DNA of 64,000 nucleotides from Bradyrhizobium aeschynomenes (GCF_013178945.1 NZ_JABFDM010000007.1:372001-436000); one strand, 5' to 3'. Shown: positions 43,225 through 52,380, counted from the first letter of the stretch. Numbers and translations are program-made. Notes: a model not told the origin generated them from the letters alone.

Positions 43225-46200
43225 ATGATACACGAGCCGACTGAGCAGGGTCCGGCACTGACGCCAGTGCAGGTCAAGGCTGCTCGAGCACTCTTGGGAT
43301 GGTCGCAGGCGGATTTGGCTGGGAGAGCCGGTGTTGCGACTTCGACGCTGGCCGATTTCGAGCGCAGGAGCCGCTCGCCTGTTCCCAATAACCTGGATGC
43401 TATTCGTGGTGCCCTTGAGTCGGCGGGCATTTCATTTCCCGCGGGCGGCGCAGTTGCCGGGCCAACCTACGCGGTGAGCAGTCGTTCAAATGTCACCGCT
43501 GACAAGCTTCGGCCGATCCGCTGGATAACCGAAACGGACCTTGATCATTGGGCCGACCGTCGAGACGGGCAGTCCATGTTGCCAGAGCTAGTCCGGCGAC
43601 TGATACTCGCGGAAAAAGGCTACTTCCCCGAGCTGCGCTTTCCATCGGGCGACAGCGTGCAGATGCATGGGTGGGATGGGCAATGCAGGGTCGAGATCGC
43701 CACTGACCAAGTTCCCGCCGGTTGGTCGGGCTGGGAGCTCGGTACTGATCGCGGTCCGAGGAGAAAGGCCGACAAGGACTATAAGCACCGAACCAAAGAT
43801 GCGCTTGACCTCAATCCGGCAGAAACTACGTTCGTTTTTGTTACGCCGCGGCGTTGGGCTCAGAAAGAAGAATGGGTTCAGGAGCGTCGCGCAGAAAACC
43901 AATGGCGCGACGTACGAGCCTATGACGCGGTCGATCTCGTACAGTGGATCGAACGTTTCCCGGCTGTTGGCCTCTGGCTTGCCAGATTGATCGAGAAGGC
44001 ACCGGAAGGCGTTCGTGAGCTGTGCGAGGTCTGGCGTGAATGGTCGCTTTCGACGAAGCCGCCGCTTAGCACTGACCTGATTGTTGTCGATCGCGAGGAT
44101 GCAGGCACGAAATTGCTGAACTGGCTCTATGCTGAAGCAAGCGCAATATCTGTGCAAGCGGAAGCCCCTGGAGAGGCGATTGCATTCCTCTATGCTTCGA
44201 TCGAACAGTTGCCGGAGGGAAATCGCGATTTCTACCACACCAGGGCTATTGTTGCCGCAGATGCCAACGCGGCTAGATCGTTGGCGGACGTTGCGACACC
44301 TCTGATAATTGTTCTGGATGAGCCAGACGCTGGACTGGCAATGCATCTCGTCGAAAAGGGACACTACGTCTTTCTTGCGTTCGGCTCCAACATCGGAACT
44401 CCGTCGGAGGCGCTAATCCTCGAACGTCCGACTCGCTATGCCATCGAAAACGAACTTGAAAAGATGGGTTTGGCGGAGCGCGATGCCAGGAATTTCGCCC
44501 ACGACTCTGGGCGAAGCCTGACCATTCTTCGCCGCCTTATTCCTGCGGCGCCGTCCTACAAGGTGCCGGAATGGGCGACCGCCGAGGCCGCGAGAGCGTT
44601 AATGCCGGCGTTGCTCGCCGGTGCCTGGGATGAGGGGCAAGAGGGCGATCGACAAATCGTCGAGGAATTGGCGGGAGCAAGTTATGAGAAGGTATCTGCG
44701 GCTCTTACGCCTCTTCTCAGCATGGCCGACAGCCCCCTTCGCAAAGCTGGCAACTGCTGGAAAATCGCCTCTCCGCGGGATGCTTGGTTCCGGATCGCGC
44801 GGAATATCACCGCGGCGGATTTGGACCGATTTACCAAAGCTGCCAACCTTGTTCTCACGTCAGTCGATCCGCGCTTCAATATGGCGCCGGACGAGCGCTG
44901 GATGGCTGGCGTCAACGGACAACGGCCCGCCTATTCCGGGCTTCTACAGTCCGGCATTTCGGAAACTTTGGTTTTGCTGAATGTCTTTGGAAAGCAAGTC
45001 ACCGCCGTCCCGCACGCCGATGCTCGCGGTGCAGCAATCGTCAGAGGCCTCCTTCGCGAGGCCGACGCCGTACGCTGGTGGTCGCTATCCAGCCAGCTTC
45101 AGGTTCTCGCAGAGGCGTCACCTGAAGAATTCTTGGGTGCTGTCGAAGACAGCCTGAACACCAATTCAAAGCCAATCCTTGAGCTGTTCGTTGAAGGCGG
45201 AGGTCCGATGGGAGGTTCCGCCTACCACGCAAATTTGCTCTGGGCGCTCGAAACCCTCGCCTGGAGCAGAGACTACCTCGCGAGGGCAGCCGCATTGCTG
45301 GCTAGATTGACGGCGCTGGATCCCGGTGGCCGCTGGGGAAATCGGCCAGCACGAAGCCTGCGGGAAGTTTTCGTTCTCTGGTGCCCACAAACAAACGCGT
45401 CGCTGCAGGATCGGCTGAAAGTGCTAAATCGATTGCGCAAGACGGAGCCCGAGGTGTCGTGGAGTTTACTGCTCGGTCTATATCCACGCCCCCACGACAC
45501 GGTCGACCCCGCGCCGGTTCCGCGGTGGCGGGATTTCACCGAAGAAGACCCCGAGCCAATTACGGACGCCCTTTATTTCTCCGGCGCGAAGCAAATCGGC
45601 GATTGGCTTCTGGATGATGTGGGGATCAGTAGCGCGCGTTGGGTGCAGCTGATCGAGGGCTTTGATGCATGGGCGCCCGATCTTCGAGAATCGGCCATCA
45701 AGAAGTTGCTGGCGACTGACAGCAAGATTATCAATGATGAGGATAGAGCGAATATTCAACGGGCTCTGCGTGCGTTGATCAACCATCACCGTCAATTCGA
45801 AGAGAGCGATTGGTCTCTCCCCGAAACTGAATTGGACGAGCTCGAGGCTGTCTATACTGCATTGGCTCCTTTCGACAAGTTCAAGAAGATTGAATGGCTC
45901 TTCGAGAACGAACAAGCACCGCTTCTCAATCCGCTGTCGGCGTACGCCTGGGAGCGCAACATTGAAGCGTCGAACGAAGCGAGGCGCACTGCCATTTCAA
46001 GTTTGATGATTGACGGCAGTGTTGAAGACATCTTCACGCTCGCACGCCTCGTCAAAGAGGCGGGCTTGATTGGTCGCGCCGTCGCACAGGTTGCAGATGA
46101 TGCAGCGATTGAAGAAATCTTGGCCAGCGGAATTCTTGCTGGCGACGACAAGAGCTGGAATCTTGCCCACGGTATTATCATTACCCTCAATTCCTCTAAA

Positions 46201-47307
46201 GGTGATGCATGGGGCGACCGCTTGATTGGCCGGGCTGTAGCCGAAGGATGGGGTAACGAAGCGCTTTTGCGCATTCTGCTATCGTTGCCGAAGTCTGAGC
46301 ATTTTATGCAGAGAGCGTCGAGCTTAGGGGATGACGTCGATAGACTGTACTGGACTCGGCTGGGTTCCCACTGGATTCAGGGAACGCAAGAGGCGATAGT
46401 CTCGGCAATCGAGAAACTGCTCGCTGTTGGTCGCGGGCGCGATTGCATCCATCTCGCCGGTCATCATTTGGAAGGGCTGCCGAGCTCTCTTTTGGTACGC
46501 ATTCTTGATGGCGCTTTGAAGCAGAGTGCGAATTCAAACGATCACAATGAATCATCGATGTTTCAGTATCACGTCGAACGGATCTTTCAGTGCCTCGATG
46601 ATAGCGGAGACGTACCCGAAACGGAAATGGCTCGGTTGGAGTGGAGCTTTCTGAACGTGTTGCAGCGCTCGAAGCGGCCGCCGACCACTTTACGGAGAGC
46701 TCTGTCGACTACGCCCCAGCTCTTCGTTCAGATTCTGTCGGTGATATATCGGCCGCGCAAGGCAGGCGACCATGAAGAGCTGCAGGAGAGTGATCCGGCG
46801 TCAGAAGAGCAGAAAAAACGAGAAGCGGCCATCGCAGGTCATGCCTACAGACTACTTAACGATTGGCATGAAATCCCCGGACGGTCCGAGAACAAGGTGG
46901 ATGGCGCCATGCTCGATGCCTGGGTGAAGGCTGCACGAATACTGGCTGCGGATGCCGACCGCTCCGAGGTGGCCGACCAGCATATCGGAAGGCTGTTTGC
47001 GTATTCACCGGCCGACGATGATGGAACGTGGCCCTGCACGGCAGTGCGAGAACTCATCGAACATGTTGGCAGTCGTTCAATTGAGCGTGGATTCTATTTG
47101 GGTGTCGTCAACAAGAGAGGTGCGACTTGGCGCCGACCTACTGATGGCGGCATACAAGAGCGTGACTTGGCCAAAAACTATCGCAAGCTTGCAAGGGACC
47201 TTCGTCTCGAGTGGCCGCACACGTCGGCTGTGCTCGATCAGCTTTCGCAGCATTATCTTCGCGACGGTGTCGATTCCGATGATGATGCCGATCGCTTTCA
47301 GTGGTGA
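43225..47307 (+). CDS. Large HTH-PD-(D/E)xK-like protein with helical-repeat C terminus, candidate defence protein
   Basis: 1360 residues. Residues ~15-70 are an XRE-type helix-turn-helix (RALLGWSQADLAGRAGVAT). Residues ~115-260 look like a restriction-endonuclease fold: GWDGQCRVEI (Asp151), WSGWELGTDRG (Glu171), RKADKDYKHRT (Lys181/Lys184), then VRAYDAVDLVQWIERFPAV. Residues ~285-440 resemble a STAND-like NTPase without a Walker A Lys (AEAPGEAIAF) but with a Walker-B-like PLIIVLDEPDA. The remaining ~900 residues are alpha-helical, repeat-like. GC is visibly lower: 33/60 G+C at 45421-45480 versus 42/60 at 57061-57120. No partner gene is present. A HicA/DUF1902 pair lies 100 bases downstream. 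It is unidentified; anti-phage or DNA-damage sensing is inference. Confidence 0.75.
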   Translation: MIHEPTEQGPALTPVQVKAARALLGWSQADLAGRAGVATSTLADFERRSRSPVPNNLDAIRGALESAGISFPAGGAVAGPTYAVSSRSNVTADKLRPIRWITETDLDHWADRRDGQSMLPELVRRLILAEKGYFPELRFPSGDSVQMHGWDGQCRVEIATDQVPAGWSGWELGTDRGPRRKADKDYKHRTKDALDLNPAETTFVFVTPRRWAQKEEWVQERRAENQWRDVRAYDAVDLVQWIERFPAVGLWLARLIEKAPEGVRELCEVWREWSLSTKPPLSTDLIVVDREDAGTKLLNWLYAEASAISVQAEAPGEAIAFLYASIEQLPEGNRDFYHTRAIVAADANAARSLADVATPLIIVLDEPDAGLAMHLVEKGHYVFLAFGSNIGTPSEALILERPTRYAIENELEKMGLAERDARNFAHDSGRSLTILRRLIPAAPSYKVPEWATAEAARALMPALLAGAWDEGQEGDRQIVEELAGASYEKVSAALTPLLSMADSPLRKAGNCWKIASPRDAWFRIARNITAADLDRFTKAANLVLTSVDPRFNMAPDERWMAGVNGQRPAYSGLLQSGISETLVLLNVFGKQVTAVPHADARGAAIVRGLLREADAVRWWSLSSQLQVLAEASPEEFLGAVEDSLNTNSKPILELFVEGGGPMGGSAYHANLLWALETLAWSRDYLARAAALLARLTALDPGGRWGNRPARSLREVFVLWCPQTNASLQDRLKVLNRLRKTEPEVSWSLLLGLYPRPHDTVDPAPVPRWRDFTEEDPEPITDALYFSGAKQIGDWLLDDVGISSARWVQLIEGFDAWAPDLRESAIKKLLATDSKIINDEDRANIQRALRALINHHRQFEESDWSLPETELDELEAVYTALAPFDKFKKIEWLFENEQAPLLNPLSAYAWERNIEASNEARRTAISSLMIDGSVEDIFTLARLVKEAGLIGRAVAQVADDAAIEEILASGILAGDDKSWNLAHGIIITLNSSKGDAWGDRLIGRAVAEGWGNEALLRILLSLPKSEHFMQRASSLGDDVDRLYWTRLGSHWIQGTQEAIVSAIEKLLAVGRGRDCIHLAGHHLEGLPSSLLVRILDGALKQSANSNDHNESSMFQYHVERIFQCLDDSGDVPETEMARLEWSFLNVLQRSKRPPTTLRRALSTTPQLFVQILSVIYRPRKAGDHEELQESDPASEEQKKREAAIAGHAYRLLNDWHEIPGRSENKVDGAMLDAWVKAARILAADADRSEVADQHIGRLFAYSPADDDGTWPCTAVRELIEHVGSRSIERGFYLGVVNKRGATWRRPTDGGIQERDLAKNYRKLARDLRLEWPHTSAVLDQLSQHYLRDGVDSDDDADRFQW

Positions 47308-47407
47308 GATAGTGCTCGGGGGATTGCGGTCGTAGTACACTGGATAAAGGCCAAGGCCGCAAGATGCAGGAGTCAAATGCATAGCTGCCTTCCGAAGGGA
47401 TTGGTCG

Positions 47408-47602
47408 TCAGAACGCCTTCGGTAATCCTGCCTGTTTCAGAACAGCGTTGGCGAGGTGGCGCGAGGGAATGGCATTGTCGACGACGAAGCGGTGGCCGTT
47501 GATCGGGCTTTGCCAGATCTCATGGTCGCCGCGTCCATGCCTGACGAACTCGCATCCTGCTTCGCGCAGGATCTTCTTGAGCTCGGGTGTGAAGCTCTTC
47601 AT
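47408..47602 (-). CDS. hicA: HicA-type toxin
   Basis: 64 residues. KSFTPELKKILREAGCEFV then GRGDHEIWQSP (His27, the likely catalytic His of the dsRBD-like mRNA interferase fold) and SRHLANAVLKQAGL match HicA toxins, which cleave mRNA and are neutralised by a HicB-type partner. The start overlaps the antitoxin stop by four bases, so the antitoxin is translated first. Confidence 0.88.
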   Translation of the reverse strand: MKSFTPELKKILREAGCEFVRHGRGDHEIWQSPINGHRFVVDNAIPSRHLANAVLKQAGLPKAF

Positions 47603-47841
47603 GCGGCCAAGTGGGCGCGCACCTTCGTTGAGATCGAGGCGATGATCTCAATGGGGATTTCGGTCTCGGTCACGCCGGAAGCGTCGGCGTTTTCGAGCAG
47701 GTCCTGGATGATACCGGGGATCTTGGCGGCCAGCTCATTCAGTGTGGCGGCGCCGGTGGCGAGGCCGGGCACGTCAGGGCTCTCGGCCACCCAATAGCTG
47801 GCTTCCGGGTCCCAAGTCGCGCGAACCACGATCGTCGACAT
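47599..47841 (-). CDS. DUF1902 antitoxin paired with HicA
   Basis: 80 residues. IVVRATWDPEASYWVAESPDVPGLATGAATLNELAAKIPGI is the beta-strand/helix partial-RNase-H-like fold shared by HicB and DUF1902. Members of DUF1902 often replace HicB as the partner of HicA. There is no C-terminal DNA-binding domain, so autoregulation would need the complex or another factor. The promoter should lie in 47842-47930. Confidence 0.85.
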   Translation of the reverse strand: MSTIVVRATWDPEASYWVAESPDVPGLATGAATLNELAAKIPGIIQDLLENADASGVTETEIPIEIIASISTKVRAHLAA

Positions 47842-47989
47842 GTCGGCGTGCTCCTCTTCCGCGTGTATGTTGTGGCGCGCCGTTCTGAAAAATCAACCCC
47901 GCAGCCCCAATGTCCGCCAATTTTGCCGCTTGGTTAGCCAACTCAGTAGCATTGTTAGCGCGCTGGCCTTTGCCGAGCCCTCCACCCAG

Positions 47990-48447
47990 AAGATTTCTAT
48001 TGCGCTTTATCCGAAATCATGCTCTACTCCCTCGCATCCCGTCCCGTTGAGGGGGCGCTTCGCGATCGTCACGGACGTCGGGTGCGGGATGCGGTGGGCG
48101 CATGGGGACGCAGCGCGGGCTTGCTCGCGCGGACGAACGATCCCGGTGCGACGAGGAAGTCGCGTGGTTCTGGCATCCCGGTGCTGATGCCAAGTGGGCG
48201 ATGACGTGTCGTCCGCGACGGGGCCAACAAGCCGGTCCCCGGGAAGAGCGCGTATAAGTCGTAACACCATCGCGCAGGGAAGGCCGGGTGATCCCGGCTG
48301 AGCCTGTGGTTCTGCCGCGTGCTTATTTGTTGCACGCGGACCGCAGGTGCCAGTCGGCACCTGGCCTTCCCTGCGCCCTCTGTTTGAGGAGGGTGACGAA
48401 TTCTTGGATAGCTCGGGTGCAAAGGCGCCGCGAGAACGCATGTGCAT
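47990..48447. repeat. Large dispersed repeat, copy 2, with structured core
   Basis: Shares its whole layout with 14020-14570: CATGCTCTACTCCCTCGCATCCCG, CATCCCGGTGCTGATGCCAAG, ACAAGCCGGTCCCCGG, CATCGCGCAGGGAAGGCC, CTTCCCTGCG and AGCTCGGGTGCAAAGGCGCCGCGAGAACGC correspond to blocks of copy 1. It fills the left half of the 966-base gap 47842-48807. No protein-coding frame was found in it. Confidence 0.82.
48272..48376. ncRNA. Cloverleaf-like structured core of the dispersed repeat, copy 2
   Basis: Outer stem GCGCAGGGAAGGCC (48272-48285) with GGCCTTCCCTGCGC (48363-48376) is a perfect 14-bp pair. Inside are CCGGG-TGAT-CCCGG, CCGCGTGC (48315-48322) with GCACGCGG (48332-48339) around a 9-base loop, and CAGGTGCC-AGTC-GGCACCTG. 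Compared with copy 1, sequence differs but helices are kept, including one compensatory C-G to G-C change. Transcription is untested. Confidence 0.5.
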
Positions 48448-48478
48448 GAGGTGCGTGTGGTCGGCAGCGGGGGCCTCG

Positions 48479-48660
48479 CCCTTCGAGACGCCCGCCTGCG
48501 GCGGGCCCTCAGGGTGAGGGGCGCGAGTTGTCTGCTGAGTGGCCGCTGAGTGTCAGCGCTGGTCCCACTGCTGACCCTCATGGTGAGGAGCGCCGCGCCG
48601 GACGATGTCTGATGTGCGGCGATACTGTCGCGGGCGCGGCGCGTCTCGAACCATGAGGCC
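48479..48660. repeat. Palindromic intergenic repeat (CCTCATGGTGAGGAGC type)
   Basis: CCTCATGGTGAGGAGCGCC (48577-48595) and GGCGCGTCTCGAACCATGAGG (48638-48658) are long imperfect inverted arms. An upstream CCTTCGAGACGCCCGCC...GGCGGGCCCTCAGGGTGAGG unit is a second, smaller one. The class is common between genes in this lineage. It lies directly upstream of the TIGR02302 gene leader. Confidence 0.7.
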
Positions 48661-48807
48661 CCAGATGCCGCCCCGTAACTCCCCGGGAACCCAGCCCGGT
48701 CACACTCCCGTGTGGACGGCCTGCGCAGGCGGGAAAGTCTTGGCACGGTGCGTGCCTCATGGATGCCTTTGTGGTAGGGTGAACATCCGGGCAACCTGGA
48801 GAGACTG

Positions 48808-51450
48808 TTGAGCGGCCTCACGAACGAGCCGGCCTCGCCGGCAAGCAGCACTCCCGATCGGCGTCCCGGCGATGGGCTGTCCAGCGACGCTCTCGCGCGG
48901 CTCAAGCTGGCGCAGGCGCTGAAGCGGGCGCGGTATGCCATCGCCTGGGAGCGCGGCTGGCCGCATCTGGCGCGGCTGCTGATGGTCATCGGCCTGTTCC
49001 TGATCGTGTCCTGGGCCGGGCTGTGGCTTGGCCTGCCGTTCGCGGCGCGCATGATCGGCGTGTCGCTGTTTCTCCTGCTTTTGCTCGGCGCCGCCGTGCC
49101 GATCCTGAAGTACCGCTGGCCGAGCCGCGAGGAGGGCCTGTCGCGGCTCGATCGCGGCTCCGGCATCGCGCATCGCCCGGCCACCGCGCTCACCGATACG
49201 CTCACCAGCAAGGATCCGATCGCGCAGGCGCTGTGGCAGGCGCAGCGCGAGCGCACGCTCGCGTCCGTCCAGCGCATCCGCGCCGGCACGCCGCGGCCGC
49301 GGCTGTTGCTGCACGATCCCTGGGCGGTGCGCGCGCTGGTCGTCGTGCTGCTGGTCGCGACCTATTTTGCCGCTGGCGACGAGCGGCCGATGCGCGTGGC
49401 TTCCGCGTTCGACTGGAACGGCGTGATGACGCCGGTCGCGATCCGCGTCGATGCCTGGGTCAAGCCGCCGCTCTATACCGCGAAGCCGCCGATCATCCTG
49501 TCCGCCGCCAACAAGGAAGGCGCGGTGCCGGCGAACGGCCCGATCGTGGTGCCCGCCGGCTCGACCCTGATCATCCGCTCCAGCGGCGGCACGCTCGACG
49601 TCATCACCGGTGGCGGCGTGACGGAGGCCGCGGCGAACGAGGTCGCCGCCGGCGAGGCCGCGCCGAAGGGAACCACCGAGAAGCACTATGTCATCAAGTC
49701 CGACGGCACCGTGCATGTGCGCGCGCCGGCGGGCCAGCCGCAATGGGTGTTCGCGGCGACGCCGGACAAGCCGCCGGTCATCAGCATGGCCAAGGACCCT
49801 GAGCGCCAGGCGCGCGGCTCGCTGAAACTGTCCTACAAGATCGAGGATGATTACGGTGTCACCGAAGCCCGCGCCAAGGTTGCCGCACGCGCCGCCGAGA
49901 CCAAGCCGGACGCGCAAGCGGCGCGGCCGCTGTTCCAGCCGCCGGAGTTTCCGCTGGTGCTGCCGAACGCGCGCACCCGCAATGGCCTCGGCCAGACCGT
50001 CAAGGATCTGAGCGAGGACCCCTATGCCGGCGCCGACGTCACGCTGACCCTCACGGCCAAGGACGAGGCCGGCAACGAGGGCACCAGCGAGCCGTTCGAG
50101 ACCAGGCTGCCCGAGCGGCTGTTCACAAAACCCTTGGCGCGGGCGCTGATCGAGCAGCGGCGCCTGTTGGCGCTCGACGGCAACCGCAACGGCGACGTGT
50201 TCACCGCGCTCGATGCGCTGGCGATCGCGCCTGAACTGTTCTCGCCGGAGCTCGGCCAGTATCTCGGCCTGCGCTCGGTCACGCACCAGCTCGAGGCGGC
50301 CCGCACCGACGATGCCCTGCGCGAGGTGGTGGCGAGCCTGTGGGCGCTCGCGGTCACGATCGAGGACGGCAACATCTCTGACGTCGATAAGGCGCTACGC
50401 GCGGCACAGGACGCGCTGAAGCAGGCGCTGGAGCGCGGCGCCAGCGACGAGGAGATCAAGAAGCTCGCCGAAGACCTGCGCAAGGCGATGGACAACTACA
50501 TGCGCCAGCTCGCCGAGCAGCTGCGCAACAATCCGCAGATGGCGCAGCGGCCGCTCGACCAGAACACCAAGGTCATGCGCCAGCAGGACCTGCAGAACAT
50601 GATCGACCGCATGGAGCGGCTGTCGCGCCAGGGCGACAAGGAGGGCGCGCGCGAGCTGCTCGAGCAGCTGCAGCAGATGCTGGAAAATCTGCAGATGGCG
50701 CAGCCGGGGCAGGGCGGCGACCAGGACATGGAGCAGGCGCTCAACGAGCTCGGCGACATGATCCGCAAGCAGCAGCAGCTTCGCGACAAGACCTTCAAGC
50801 AGGGCCAGGACTCCCGGCGCAACCGTGGCAGGCAGCAGCAGGGCCAGCAGGGCGACCAGGACCAGAGCATGGGCGACCTGCAGCAGGACCAGCAGGCGCT
50901 GCGCGACCGGCTCAAGCAGCTGCAGGAGCAGCTCGCCAAGCGCGGCATGGGCCAGAAGGGCGAAAAGGGACAGAAGGGTCAGAAAGGCCAGAAGGGGCAG
51001 CCGGGTCAGCAGGGCGAGCAGGGGGATCAAGGCGAGCAGGGCGATGCCGGCGACGGTCTCGACGAGGCCGACGGCGCGATGGGCGATGCCGGCAGCCAGC
51101 TCGGCGACAGCAATGCCGACGGTGCGGTGGAGTCGCAGGGCAAGGCGCTCGATGCGCTGCGCAAGGGCGCCAAGAGCCTCGCCGAGGCGATGCAGCAGGG
51201 CGACGGCGACCAGCCGGGCGACGGCCCCGGCCAGCGCGCCGGCCGCCAGCAGGGCGCGCAGCAGACCGATCCGCTCGGACGCCCGATGCATCCCGGCCGC
51301 GACATCGACGATTTCTCGCAGAAGATCCCCGGCGAAATCGACGTCCAGCGCGTCCGCCGCATTCTGGAAGAACTGCGCCGCCGCCTCGGCGATCAGTCAC
51401 GGCCGCAGCTCGAACTCGACTACATCGAGCGGCTGCTGAAGGACTATTAG
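48808..51450 (+). CDS. TIGR02302/DUF4175 membrane protein with collagen-like segment
   Basis: 880 residues from a TTG start at 48808, supported by GGAGAG nine bases upstream. Residues ~50-105 hold two adjacent membrane helices, and ~180-190 a third (ALVVVLLVATYFAAG). A beta-rich middle (PAGSTLIIRSSGG, LKLSYKIEDDYGVTEA) is followed by a long Gln/Asp/Lys-rich helical region. Around residues 712-750 there is a run of Gly-x-y triplets (GQKGQKGQKGQPGQQGEQG), collagen-like. The C terminus is DDFSQKIPGEIDVQRVRRIL. The family is alphaproteobacterial and uncharacterised. It probably neighboured lysA before the accessory segment arrived. Confidence 0.9.
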   Translation: MSGLTNEPASPASSTPDRRPGDGLSSDALARLKLAQALKRARYAIAWERGWPHLARLLMVIGLFLIVSWAGLWLGLPFAARMIGVSLFLLLLLGAAVPILKYRWPSREEGLSRLDRGSGIAHRPATALTDTLTSKDPIAQALWQAQRERTLASVQRIRAGTPRPRLLLHDPWAVRALVVVLLVATYFAAGDERPMRVASAFDWNGVMTPVAIRVDAWVKPPLYTAKPPIILSAANKEGAVPANGPIVVPAGSTLIIRSSGGTLDVITGGGVTEAAANEVAAGEAAPKGTTEKHYVIKSDGTVHVRAPAGQPQWVFAATPDKPPVISMAKDPERQARGSLKLSYKIEDDYGVTEARAKVAARAAETKPDAQAARPLFQPPEFPLVLPNARTRNGLGQTVKDLSEDPYAGADVTLTLTAKDEAGNEGTSEPFETRLPERLFTKPLARALIEQRRLLALDGNRNGDVFTALDALAIAPELFSPELGQYLGLRSVTHQLEAARTDDALREVVASLWALAVTIEDGNISDVDKALRAAQDALKQALERGASDEEIKKLAEDLRKAMDNYMRQLAEQLRNNPQMAQRPLDQNTKVMRQQDLQNMIDRMERLSRQGDKEGARELLEQLQQMLENLQMAQPGQGGDQDMEQALNELGDMIRKQQQLRDKTFKQGQDSRRNRGRQQQGQQGDQDQSMGDLQQDQQALRDRLKQLQEQLAKRGMGQKGEKGQKGQKGQKGQPGQQGEQGDQGEQGDAGDGLDEADGAMGDAGSQLGDSNADGAVESQGKALDALRKGAKSLAEAMQQGDGDQPGDGPGQRAGRQQGAQQTDPLGRPMHPGRDIDDFSQKIPGEIDVQRVRRILEELRRRLGDQSRPQLELDYIERLLKDY

Positions 51451-51471
51451 TTCGCGCGCGGGCTGCGGATG

Positions 51472-52347
51472 TCAGTAGCGCTTCTCGGACAGGATGCGCG
51501 CCGCGTGCTGCAGTTTCTCGACCGAGCGTTCGGTGTCGGTCAGCGCGCAGCAGCTGACCAGCGTGTCGATGATCGCGAGCTGCGCGACGCGGCTGCTCAT
51601 CGCCTCCGGGCGGTAGCGCGTCTCGTTGGCGACGGTGTAGAGCAGCACCTCGCAATGCGCCGCCAGCGGCGACTTGCCGAGCCGGGTGATGCCGATGGTC
51701 CGCGCGCCCGCCGCCTGCGCCAGCCGGGTCGCGAGCACGGTCTCGACCGTGCTGCCGGAATGCGACACGGTGACGGTCGCGACCTCAGGCCCGGTCATCC
51801 CGGCGCTGACGGCCTGGACATGGGAGTCGACGATGGCATTCGCGGCGAGGCCGAGCTGCAGCAGCCGATAGGAGAGGTCCTGCGCCACCGGCGCCGAGCT
51901 GCCGATGCCGTAGATCTCGATCCGCCGCGCCTCGCGCAGCAGCTTCGCCGCCTGCGCCAGCGCGTCCATCGACAGCAGTCGCCGCGTCTCCTGCAGCGAG
52001 GCGGCATGGGCGGCGAAGATGTGGTCCGTGACGGTCGCTGGGTCATCGCCGCGATGCAAATCCTCCTGGATCAGCCGGACCGGCTCGATCAGGTCCCGCG
52101 CCAGCATGATCTTGAGCTCCTGGAAGCCGCGCACGCCCACCCGCCGGCAGAACGACACGATCGTCCCCTCGCTGACCCCGCAGGCCTCCGCCACCTCGGT
52201 GATCGACATGTGGATGAACGGCTCCGGCCGCGCCAGCACCAGCTCCGCAATCTGCCGCGCCTTCGGCGGCAGCTCGTTCTGCAGCTCCCGCACGCGGGAC
52301 AGAATGCCGGTCGCCGCCGGCCCGGAGCTGAAGGTGGAACCCGTCAC
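51472..52347 (-). CDS. RpiR/MurR-family transcriptional regulator with SIS domain
   Basis: 291 residues. The N-terminal helix-turn-helix is SITEVAEACGVSEGTIVSFCRRVGVRGFQELK, the RpiR signature. The SIS sugar-phosphate-binding domain has IEIYGIGSSAPVAQDLSYRL and TVSHSGSTVETVLATRLAQ. Such regulators sense phosphosugars or related ligands. It is divergent from the phospholipase C gene with 168 bases between them that include a palindrome, so it may repress itself and that gene. Confidence 0.92.
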   Translation of the reverse strand: MTGSTFSSGPAATGILSRVRELQNELPPKARQIAELVLARPEPFIHMSITEVAEACGVSEGTIVSFCRRVGVRGFQELKIMLARDLIEPVRLIQEDLHRGDDPATVTDHIFAAHAASLQETRRLLSMDALAQAAKLLREARRIEIYGIGSSAPVAQDLSYRLLQLGLAANAIVDSHVQAVSAGMTGPEVATVTVSHSGSTVETVLATRLAQAAGARTIGITRLGKSPLAAHCEVLLYTVANETRYRPEAMSSRVAQLAIIDTLVSCCALTDTERSVEKLQHAARILSEKRY

Positions 52348-52367
52348 GCAACCCTCATGCGTTTGAC

Positions 52368-52380
52368 TGAGAAAATCTCA
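52368..52380. promoter_or_regulatory. Palindrome between rpiR-like and phospholipase genes
   Basis: TGAGA-AAA-TCTCA is a perfect inverted repeat (5-base arms) 21 bases from the regulator start codon and followed by an AT-rich ATAAATAAATATTTCA stretch (about 52394-52410) that could hold the -10 regions. RpiR regulators usually bind palindromes of this general shape. Assignment is inference. Confidence 0.4.

Noticed and set aside
48069..49289. 406-codon minus-strand frame running over the repeat and into the TIGR02302 gene
   Set aside because: Translation is low-complexity and crosses palindromic repeats; the plus-strand gene has a good start site and family motifs.
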